A stretch of DNA of 11,226 nt from Spirogloea muscicola (taxonomy: Eukaryota; Streptophyta; Zygnematophyceae; Spirogloeales; Spirogloeaceae): the NCBI GenBank assembly GCA_009602725.1, contig WELB01000222.1, positions 172,255 to 183,480 of the forward strand, in the 5' to 3' direction. Below the pieces are notes generated by a model. The model had not been told where the DNA came from and did not search any database. It worked only from the letters and a program-made list of their open reading frames with translations. The position numbers were made by a program, and so were the translations under genes. Below, piece after piece: positions 1 to 7,951 of this stretch. Numbering within the stretch: position 1 is the stretch's first letter; each line of letters opens with the position of its first letter.

Positions 1-1
1 C

Positions 2-3000
2 GCGGCGCTCGCAGAGGCCGACGCCGTGGCCGCGGCGCCGGCGCCTGCGCCGGCGGCGGCGGCGCTGCCCAAGGGCGCGGCGTGGTCCGTCCACAAATTC
101 GGAGGGACGTGCGTCGGCGACGCGGACCGCATCCGCAACGTCGCCAGCATCGTCGTCGCGGACGCCTCGGAGCGCAAGCTGGTGGTGGTGTCAGCAATGG
201 CCAAGGTGACGAACATGATGTACGCGCTGCTGGAGAAGGCGGAGGCGCGCGACGATGGCTACGTTGAGGTCCTGGAGGCCGTGCGCGCCAAGCACCGCGG
301 CGCGGCGCTGGCGGTCATGGGCGAGGGCGGCGCCCTGGACGCCTTCCTGGCCGTGCTGGAGGAGGACGTTGCCAACCTCCGGGCGATGCTCCGCGCCATC
401 TACATTGGTGAGCATTCCGATCGAATTTGTGACAACCCGCAGATTCTTTCTTCATTTGAGAAAGGAAGTTCTGCAGATCAATTGCACCTGGCTCGTCCAC
501 TCTGCTGGTGCTTGTGGTGCTGGCCGTCCATGATCAGCTCAGCTTGAAGGTGATCAGCTGCTGCTCCGTGTGCGCGGACGTGCAGCTGGGAACGCCACAG
601 AGTCCTTCTCGGACTACGTCGTGGGCCACGGCGAGCTGTGGTCCGCTCAGATGCTGGCTGCGACGGTGCAGAGGGTAACGACCAATCTTCGATTGCTGGA
701 CGAGTGCGAGCGCTGTTGAGTGAAATTGTCTCGCTCATGTCCGCACCGTGGTCGCTCCTTGAGGTTTCACGCTCGCTTCCAGAGTGCTGCCAATGAGAGT
801 TTATGATGGCTTCAATAGGAAGCCTGAGCTGAGCCGAGGACAGCAAGGACCAGGCACGGTTCTGACTTGGGGTGATTGCTCAACTGCGAACGCGGCGGCA
901 GAAAGGAGAGGCGGCGGTGTGGATGGACGCGCGTGACGTGCTGGTCGTCAGTCCGACAAGCACGCAGCAGGTCGACCCCGACTACGAGGCCTCCGAGCTC
1001 AAGCTCGAGGACTGGTGGCGGACGCACAACCCGGGCAGCCCATGTACCATAATTTGCACGGGCTTCATTGCCCGCACGCCTGAGGGCATCCCCACGACGC
1101 TCAAGCGCGACGGCAGCGACTTCTCGGCTGCCATTATGGGCTCTCTGCTGCGGGCTGGCAGTGTCACCATCTGGACAGACGTGAATGGCGTCTACAGCGC
1201 TGATCCTCGCAAAGGTAGTGGTGTGTTTCGTGTTGCAGTCCAAGTCGGCGAAGATCCACGGCTGTCATAAGCAAATGTTGTCGCTCTCATAACCGGCAAG
1301 CCAATCAATCGCACTTGCAATTGCGTCGCACATCGTTTGTGGAGCTCCGTGTGAGTTGTCCACTGCTCACAATGACTTTCTGGGTTCCGTTTGCAGTGGC
1401 CGATGCTGTGATTCTCAACACCCTGTCATATCAGGAGGCTTGGGAAATGGTAATTGCTGCCGACCCATCGCTCCTTAGTGGCACCGCTCCCATGTATCTA
1501 TTGGATCATCTTATGTGCTGTATATGACAACACTCTATGTGTTTGCTATCTCCATTGGAGTTGACTTAGAGTTTTGCTTGTCCAGTCCTATTTTGGAGCC
1601 AATGTGCTACATCCTCGCACTACTCTCCCCGTTATGCGCCACAACATACCCATTACCATCCGCAATGCCTTCAACGTCTCGGCTGCTGGAACCAGGATTG
1701 GGAGGTCGTCCACTGCAGAGCCCAGCAGTTCTCCATCGCCTGTCAGTGCTGCTGATGAGGTGGTGAAGGGCTTTGCCACGATTGACAACATCGCCATCAT
1801 CAACGTGGAAGGGTACACTACCCCTCCTCGTCATTTGTACAGCAGCAAGTTGCAGCAAGTTGCAGCTTTACGTTTTCTTTAAGAGCCAGCATATGAACAA
1901 GCAATGGTGGATTTGTCTTGCTGGAATTCCACACACAAGGAGCTTGAAGTTGCCTCTTGACATTTATCTACCAAGTTGGCCAAGTCTGAATTTCATTCTA
2001 TCAAATTGCTGGTGCAGCACTGGCATGGCTGGAGTTCCCGGGACTGCGAGTGAAATCTTCTCTACCGTGAAAGATGTAGGCGCTAATGTGGTTGCCATTT
2101 CACAGGTGCGATAGCCCTGCCTCTTGGAAGTCTTGGTTTAGTCAAGCACAAGGGCAAATCATAGGAGTTGCTGCTGTTAAAATTCGGTAAATACTGTCAA
2201 TAGGCAGTGCGTGAACTGATGATGGAGGCTGAAAACGCGTGGCTTCTGGTCGCAGGCTAGCAGCGAGCATTCCATATGCTTTGCCGTCCCCGAATCAGAG
2301 GCGCAACTTGTTGCAAAGGCATTGGAGAGCAAGTTCAAGCGAGCTCTTGAGGCCGGGCGGATATCCAAGGTCAGCATATGCGGCAAAGCGGCTTGCTGCT
2401 TGGCTTGTCCAAATCGGACGAAAGCTGCGAACAGCTTCAGAAGCCGACAAGGAGTGCGACATAATGTGCAGCTCTTTCATTTCATGCTTTCCATGCTATT
2501 CTGTACACACATGTACTTCTCATGCTGATCTACAGGTGGAGGTTGTGCAAAAATGCAGCATCCTGGCTGCTGTCGGCCAGCGCATGGCCAGCACGCCCGG
2601 TGTTAGTGCTACATTGTTTGGTGCCCTTGCCAAGGTAGCAAGACAGACAGCAATCGGATCTAAGCATACAGGCTTTGTGTCTCTCCACGAGTTGCTACAT
2701 GTGCTAAACTTGCACAGGGTCCAGAGTGCTGGGCTTGGGTTCCTGCTCCACACAAGGATCTCGACTGAGCTACTGCTTGCCTTGTGCAGGCCAATATCAA
2801 CGTACGGGCCATAGCTCAGGGCTGCTCCGAGTACAACATCACAGTCATCATCAACCAGGAGGACTCAATCCGGGCACTGAAGGCCGTCCACTCCCGCTTC
2901 TACCTGTCCAAGACGCCGCTGGCAGTTGGTGTGATTGGTCCAGGCCTCATCGGTGGCACTTTGCTGGAGCAATTCAAGGATCAGGTAGTGGTCTGGACCT

Positions 3001-5353
3001 CAATGTGTAAGTGATATTCAGTACTAGCTTACTTTGTTGACATTCTCTGAGATCCCACTTCTCAAGTCAAACCTTTGTTGAAGCTGGCGGATAAGCTTGC
3101 TAGAGAGCAGCATCAAGTGGACCTTCACAGTGTTCGATTTGCATAGTTTCTGTACGTGTCTTTTGTAACGAAGATTGGCACTTGCAAGACCTCATTGGCC
3201 AAGTGGAAAAGCTCCATACGAGAGTATGCTCCGGAGATTGCACTTCTGGCGTTGCAATGATGTCTGATAGCTTTCTGGGTGGCTTCCCCTGTGCAGGCTG
3301 CGAAACTCAAGGAAGAATTCAATATTGACCTGCGGGTACTTGGAATAATGGGATCGAAGCAGATGTACCTTCATGAGATGTAAGAGCAGGCCACAGCTGT
3401 CCTCTGGTTGAGCAGTCAATGACAAGTCATTCCAATGATAACATCGTACACTTCAATCCAGTACCGGATGCATAATGTGTTTAAAGCAGTATGCAAGGAC
3501 GGACTCAAGCCCAATCTAAACTTTGTCAGAATGTGGCCTCTGATTGGACAGGGGTATCGACCTCACCTGTTGGAAAGAGGAGCTGAAGCAGCGGGGCGAG
3601 CCGGCAGATATGACCAAGTTCACTGAACACATTGTGGGCAACCATTTCTTGCCCAACACTGTCATCGTGGACTGCACAGCAAGCTCTCAGGTAGCAGAGA
3701 GATACCACGAGTGGCTGCGGGAAGGCATCCACATCGTCACGCCTAACAAGAAGGCCAACTCAGGACCACTAGATCAGGTGTGTCTCGTATCTGAGCAAGG
3801 CCATACCCAGGTCATATGATGTCTAGGCCAGGCTATGCGTCGCTTCTCATTGTTGCCCTCTGTTGAATGCATCTTGCCACATACCTCTCGTACATTGGTG
3901 GGCTATGTGTTTGAGCATGGTACAAGAATGTACAAACATCTAAGTGTTGTCTTCATACCAATCTGTGTAGTATCTAAAATTGAGAGAGCTGCAACGGAAG
4001 TCATACACGCATTATTTCTACGAGGCCACTGTTGGAGCTGGCCTCCCCATTGTCAGCACATTGAGAGGTCTGTTGGAGACAGGGGACAAAATTGAGAAAA
4101 TTGAGGGCATCTTCAGGCAATTACCCTCAAACCTTACTCCTTCGTGTACAGCTCTTGTATTACATAATCGTAGTCTGACCTGGAGCAGCATTGTAGGCTC
4201 TCTGTTTTGCCTGTAACCAGCAACAGCTGGCCTCGATGCTCGCAATGTATTGACTTGTTGATGAGCCTCAATGTGTTGACAGTGGCACGCTGAGCTACAT
4301 TTTCAATACCTTCGAGGGGGACATGACATTCAGCCGGGTTGTTGGAGAGGCCAAGAGCGCAGGCTACACGGAGCCAGACCCCCGTGATGACCTTTCTGGA
4401 ATGGATGTTGCTCGGAAGGTAGCAGCTTTCACATTACAGCATTGTAGGTTGGTGATGCTGTGCGCACGTGCAACTAGGCTTAATGTGTTGTACTAGCCTC
4501 AAAGAGAAGAGGACTTTGCACTCTGTGGGTTGTGTGCAAAGAAGTCTGACGACTTCAAGCTGTGCAATGAAGAGGCTGACAGAAGCAGCAACATCCTTGA
4601 ACCATTTCCGCCGTGGTTCACAGGTCATCATCCTGGCCAGAGAGTGTGGTCTCCGTCTAGAGCTTGAGAACATCCCTGTGAGAAGCCTGGTGCCAGGCCC
4701 CCTACAGGTCAGTGACGATATATGAGGGGTTTGCTCGAAGATGCTTGCATCCTTGTTATGTACGTCTGCACTGGACCCTCGTGTGTTGACGCCTATGCAA
4801 GGATGACAAGGAGTTTCCTTCAGTGCTGCACTTGCCTCAATACCTGACGTGGAGCCTGAGTTTGGCTTGCAATGTGCAGAGCGTGTCCTCAGCAGAGGAG
4901 TACATGCAAAGATTACCCGACTTTGATGATGAGATGGCCGCTGAGAGGGCGCAGGCCGAGACGGCTGGCGAGGTGACCAAGTTCATGAGCCCTTGAGTGA
5001 CCTCTTCTCGAGTGCTCACAGTTGCACGGTTGCGTCCGCTATGGAAGTTTCTTGGGTACATCAGTAGCTGGTGTTGATGGTGTCTAATGTGCACGCTGGC
5101 AATGCAGGTCCTAAGGTATGTCGGTGTTGTGGACATTACTGCCAACGAGGGCAGGGTTGAGCTGAAGCGGTATCCAAGGGGCCATGCATTCGCGCAGCTC
5201 TCAGGCAGCGACAACATCATTGCCTTCACAACGCAACGGTATCAGAAGCAGCCGCTAATTGTGCGGGGGCCTGGTGCCGGTGCTGAGGTCACTGCAGGCG
5301 GTGTTTTCAGCGACATGCTGAGGCTTGCGTCCTACTTGGGGGCCCCATCATAG
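2..5353 (+). CDS. AK-HSDH: Bifunctional aspartate kinase-homoserine dehydrogenase (5' partial, 16 visible exons)
   Basis: This enzyme catalyses the first and third steps from aspartate to threonine, isoleucine and methionine: phosphorylation of aspartate, and NAD(P)H-dependent reduction of aspartate semialdehyde to homoserine. In plants it is plastidic and inhibited by threonine. Exons: 2-407, 586-674, 902-1214, 1397-1449, 1586-1812, 2018-2105, 2256-2369, 2536-2634, 2790-2984, 3297-3379, 3552-3777, 3971-4116, 4283-4418, 4624-4707, 4880-4972, 5108-5353. They join into 865 codons plus TAG with no internal stop. In fragment numbering, the kinase domain (about 28-340) has VHKFGGTCVG near 30, TLKRDGSDFSAAI and WTDVNGVYSADPRK. 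Two ACT regulatory segments follow, VEGTGMAGVPGTAS near 360 and ILAAVGQRMASTPGVSAT near 440. The glutamines in VVAISQ and RAIAQG match the threonine-sensing glutamines reported in Arabidopsis. The dehydrogenase has the dinucleotide loop GPGLIG (513-518), YEATVGAGLP and the full family signature ending DLSGMDVARK (703-725). The frame is open to the left edge with no ATG, so the transit peptide lies outside. All introns are GT..AG except the one at 4117. Confidence 0.96.
4117..4282 (+). other. Non-canonical GC-AG intron inside AK-HSDH
   Basis: The exon before this intron ends in GGCATCTTCAG and the intron starts GCAATT. It ends TTGACAG before TGGCACGCTGAGC. Joining here rebuilds the invariant dehydrogenase segment GIFSGTLSYIFN in phase 2. 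The nearest downstream GT would insert unrelated residues. Reading straight through reaches a stop at about 4214. GC donors are a known minor class of U2-type introns. The other 14 introns of this gene start with GT. Confidence 0.86.
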
Positions 5354-5491
5354 CGGGCCCCAGAGTGGCAGCAGTCTGTTGCCTTCTCACAGCATTTATG
5401 CGGCCTTGCCTTGAGGGCGGTATGCCTGCTTGTGACTTGCGGGATGCACTTCGTGTTCCTGACAGTAGTTACATGCAGTCAAGGCTTGAGC

Positions 5492-5521
5492 TCTTGCACA
5501 ATAATGTTCTTGCACAATAAT
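5492..5521. repeat. Tandem 14-bp direct repeat (TCTTGCACAATAAT)
   Basis: Two identical 14-bp units occur at 5492-5505 and 5508-5521, a 16-bp period, about 140 bp after the AK-HSDH stop. Each holds AATAAT, one base from AATAAA, so they could be part of the AK-HSDH 3' end signal. That role is inference. Confidence 0.7.
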
Positions 5522-5790
5522 CTCATCCTCAATGTTGTCTGCGTGAGCTTAAGGGTTGAGGCAGGCGCTTGGCTTCAAGCAAAGACGCCCTTCAATCTTA
5601 ACTGCACGCTTGCGAAAGGCGCCTCACACAACGAGCTACCAGCTGCATGCGGTGCTGAGAAAGTAGACTTCAAGACCAAAGCAGCAGTACTCAGCAGCGC
5701 AAGAAGTTGACAGCCAAGGACTGTTGATCTTTGGCTGCGTTGCATAATGAGAAGGACACAGCAAGTCGTGCACCAACGTCGCTTTGCTGG

Positions 5791-5797
5791 CTGTGTT
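5791..5797 (-). promoter_or_regulatory. Possible poly(A) signal (TGTAA) for NDUFA6
   Basis: On the - strand the sequence reads CTGTGTAACACAG, containing TGTAA, the usual green-algal polyadenylation motif, about 340 nt after the NDUFA6 stop. It sits in a small palindrome (CTGTGTTACACAG on +). The position fits an algal 3' UTR, but the motif is short and can occur by chance. Confidence 0.35.
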
Positions 5798-6135
5798 ACA
5801 CAGATCAGCCCTGCACTTGCTGCCATGCTGATCAACATAGACTGGTAAGTTGCAGCTCGGTAAACATCAGTGGTTGTTGCATAACTCCGCGGAAGTGACT
5901 GGACTCGAGCCCAGGGCCGACCTCGACGTGAGTGAGCCACACGCACTGGCTGCCTCCACGAGCCGCAGGGCTGATGGTCAACGCCCGAGCAGCAGCAGTG
6001 ACCCGCCAACAGCAGAGCTGCCAGTCCAGGGCTGGCGCCATGGCCAGCACTGGCGGCGGATGCGGCAGCAGGAAGGAGAGGCGAGACCAGACGAGCCTTG
6101 GAGAGGCGAGACGAGGGGAAGCGAGTCGAGGCCCA

Positions 6136-6600
6136 TCAGTTGTTGCCCTGGTAGAAGCGCTTGAGGAACTCGGACTCGCCGCCGTGGTCAATGAGGCCGA
6201 AGCGGCGCGCGGTGTCGGCGCGCGGCGTGCCTCCGGCGCCCATGCCGACCATCCAGGAGCCGAGGATGTGGTGACGCTGCTTGGAGTGCGACGTGAAGTT
6301 CTCCAGCTCCTCGCGCCCCTTGTACACCAGCATGTCCACCACCTGGGCGCCAACTTGGCTCGCCGCCGCCGCCGGCGTGAGCCCACGGAACCCACCTTGG
6401 GCGGCGGCGGCGGCAGTGGCGGCGGCGGCGGCGGCGGACCTGGGGGTTGGAGACGGCGGCGTGCTTGCGGAACTGGTCGGCGACGTTGGAGCGCAGCTGC
6501 GGCACGGTCACCACGTCCTCCAGGTTGTAGTCCCCCACCAGCGAGGGCGCCGCGCGGCATATCGCGCGGAAGAACTCCAGCGCCTTGTGCCGCGCCTCCT

Positions 6601-6634
<34 letters not shown>

Positions 6635-6786
6635 NGCGCCCGCCGGCGGCGGCTGCGGCGGCGGCGGCGGCGGCGGCCAGCAGGATCTGGGTCTGCCTTG
6701 GATGCAGCTCGGAATGCTGGCCGAAGTATTTTCGTGTATTTGGAACCAACCAGGGCCCAAGTGGCCAAGACCAACGGCCAGCACAT
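6136..6786 (-). CDS. NDUFA6: Mitochondrial complex I subunit NDUFA6/B14 (LYR family), N-terminal part uncertain
   Basis: This is an accessory subunit on the matrix side of NADH:ubiquinone oxidoreductase. In the LYR family such proteins dock the mitochondrial acyl carrier protein. Two exons are clear: 6440-6598 (53 codons; EARHKALEFFRAICRAAPS, DYNLEDVV, DQFRKHAAVSNPQ) and 6136-6342 (68 codons plus TGA; VVDMLVYKGREELENF, KQRHHILGSW, C-terminus FLKRFYQGNN). They join in phase 0 across a GT..AG intron of 97 bp. FFRAICR occupies the place of the LYR tripeptide. The likely first exon starts at ATG 6786, contains KILRPAFRAASKADPDPAG, and runs to about 6676. It resembles the ILR-containing N-terminus of plant B14. 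Between 6599 and 6675 lies a GCC/GGC tract with an N and no GT on the sense strand. The first two exons are also in different frames there, so that junction cannot be settled. With about 36 N-terminal residues the total is near 157, against about 130 in plants. Confidence 0.9.
6343..6439 (-). other. NDUFA6 intron with CCG and CGG arms
   Basis: The sense strand starts GTCCGCCGCCGCCGCC immediately after exon codon CAG, and ends GGCGCCCAG. A run of CGG triplets lies near its 3' end. The two arms are complementary and could fold into a GC-rich hairpin that brings the splice sites together. The arms are directly visible; the fold and any role are inference. Confidence 0.75.
6599..6675. repeat. GCC/GGC trinucleotide tract with undetermined base
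   Basis: On the + strand a (GCC)n run (about 6602-6634) is followed by an N at 6635 and then GGC-rich sequence to 6676. On the NDUFA6 sense strand this is CCG-rich first and CGG-rich second, ending CGCAG just before the conserved EARHKALEFF exon. It is probably the first intron of NDUFA6, or intron plus coding tract, with its length mis-assembled at the N. Confidence 0.75.
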
Positions 6787-6892
6787 CTAACGACGTACAA
6801 CACCCCACTGCACACTGACCCGCTTTGTAACCACGGGTCAGTAAATAGTGGTCGCTAACCGAGGCCTGGACACCAGATGGCAGATTCAATGA

Positions 6893-6984
6893 GAAAGGGC
6901 TCGCCCATTGAGGATAGGGGCTGGAAGTGCCAGCCCAGAAAAGAAGGAACAGCGTAGGAGAAGGGGGCCAGGGGAAGCGCTAAG
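6893..6984. repeat. 92-bp direct repeat, copy 1
   Basis: This copy begins GAAAGGGCTCGCCCATTGAG and runs to GGGGAAGCGCTAAG. It matches copy 2 exactly 148 bp away without gaps and with scattered substitutions. It contains a perfect 7-bp hairpin, GGGCTGG (6918-6924) and CCAGCCC (6930-6936), around a 5-nt loop. Confidence 0.85.
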
Positions 6985-7040
6985 ACTCAAAGCCCTTCTG
7001 GGGCTGATGGCTGTGAAAGAGAAAGTGGCTCTCCCGAGAA

Positions 7041-7132
7041 GAAAGGGCTCGCCCATTGAGGACGGGGGCTGGAAAAGCCAGCCCAAAAAAGAAGGAACAA
7101 AGTACGAGAAGGGGGCCAGGGGAAGCGCTGAG
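7041..7132. repeat. 92-bp direct repeat, copy 2
   Basis: This is the second copy, starting with the same GAAAGGGCTCGCCCATTGAG. The hairpin is kept (GGGCTGG 7066-7072, CCAGCCC 7078-7084) although its loop has changed from AAGTG to AAAAG. Confidence 0.85.
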
Positions 7133-7253
7133 AGAAACACGCACAACAAGAAAGAAAGCAGCTACGGTTTACTCATTAACCCCTGCTAAGCAGCCTCAGG
7201 TCAGAGAAGCTAGGCTCCTGGAAGTGGGTCCCCTGGCCAGAGCCAGAGGCAAG

Positions 7254-7300
7254 AAGTGGCTCTCCCAAGGGGGCAAGGGCTGTGATAAGCCAGCCCCGAA
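7254..7300. repeat. Decayed third repeat unit
   Basis: AAGTGGCTCTCCC at 7254-7266 repeats 7023-7035, which lies just before copy 2. It is followed by a hairpin related to that of the 92-bp repeat (GGGCTG 7277-7282, CAGCCC 7291-7296). The rest has diverged, so this looks like an older or partial unit of the same family. Confidence 0.55.
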
Positions 7301-7427
7301 AGGATTTGACAAGGTCCGAAGCGGCCGAAAAGCGCTGAAACCCATGACCGAGCACGGCGCATGAAGGATGACGAGTGACCGCTCAGACTGAGTGCCCCTC
7401 ACTGAGCGCCTCTTAGCAGTGACTTAC

Positions 7428-7700
7428 TTGACCTCCAGTACGATTGTCTGAATGTCCCAGTTCCCCGACCTGCGCTCCCGTGGCAACTGGCAATTGGCAC
7501 CCCTCAAATACGTGAATAGAGAGAAGTTCATCCCTCTGAGACTCTGGCTTGAACACTGACTGTGGCTTGACCAGAGTCGTCCTTGACTTGGGATACTCCA
7601 CACCAAGAAGGCCTTGACGCTTTACCAAGGCAGCAGGTGGTTGCACAAGAAGGTCAGCGGCACAATGAAGCAAGAGAATCCTGCCTGTGGCTGCCACCAA
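7428..7700 (-). other. Unassigned open frame ending in a strong donor-like site
   Basis: A - strand frame is open from about 7700. In a neighbouring frame the sequence SGNWDIQTIVLEVK ends at GAGGTCAA followed by GTAAGT (7422-7427), a perfect 5' splice site. It could be an exon of an unrecognised small gene, an alternative 5' exon of NDUFA6, or chance. I recognise no family. No matching downstream acceptor plus conserved exon could be identified, so I do not call a gene. Confidence 0.2.
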
Positions 7701-7888
7701 GTGGGGTACCTATGAGACTGCTGCGTTGCAGCCATGGCCTCTAAGCAAGCCCGGCGCTAGCACTACCGGGAACCACGGTAAGACAGTGGAGCTCAGTCAA
7801 GACCTCGCGGGTTGGACCGGCAAGGGGATCAATGGCCCGGGTCGCTGTGAAAACGACATCCCCAACTAGAGCACACCGTTTGCAACTT

Positions 7889-7893
7889 TTACA
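7889..7893 (-). promoter_or_regulatory. Likely poly(A) signal (TGTAA) of the TruA gene
   Basis: The - strand reads CTATGTAAAAG, 59 nt after the proposed TruA stop at 7952. TGTAA is the common green-algal polyadenylation motif, and this spacing would give a very short 3' UTR. It supports 7952 as the true gene end. Confidence 0.5.
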
Positions 7894-7951
7894 TAGAAGT
7901 CCTCATAGAACCTGAACATGCTGTATCAGCAGCAGAATGTCGTGTATCTTG

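Larger units (their letters stand above)
5354..6135. other. Convergent 3' intergenic region between AK-HSDH and NDUFA6
   Basis: About 780 bp lie between the two stop codons. No conserved protein is recognisable on either strand; the open frames here carry no family motif. The region should contain the two 3' UTRs. On the + strand I found no TGTAA within about 500 bp after the AK-HSDH stop; the closest motif is a duplicated TTGCACAATAAT at 5492-5521. On the - strand a TGTAA lies near 5793. Confidence 0.6.
6787..7951. other. Intergenic spacer between the TruA and NDUFA6 genes
   Basis: About 1.17 kb separates the TruA stop from the NDUFA6 start, both on the - strand. It should hold the TruA 3' UTR at the right and the NDUFA6 promoter and 5' UTR at the left. 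From 6890 to about 7350 the + strand is markedly purine-rich and carries a 92-bp direct repeat. At 7428-7700 there is a - strand open frame without recognised homology. I see no tRNA and no transposase motif. Confidence 0.6.

Noticed and set aside
2-5353. Bacterial thrA contamination
   Set aside because: The coding sequence is split by 15 introns with consistent phases and matches the plant-type protein motif by motif.
5832-6858. Very long open frames on both strands (327 codons on -, 308 codons on +) through the GCC/GGC region
   Set aside because: They are kept open by trinucleotide repeats. The conserved NDUFA6 residues fall in other frames on the - strand, and these long products are Ala/Gly/Pro/Arg-rich with no family motif.
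6886-7364. Repetitive open frames over the purine-rich repeat block
   Set aside because: The frames on both strands simply translate the 92-bp DNA repeat. There is no homology, and composition alone explains the absence of stops.
7687-7869. Small + strand open frame (60 codons) as a gene
   Set aside because: No recognisable motif and no supporting context; it probably lies in the spacer downstream of TruA.
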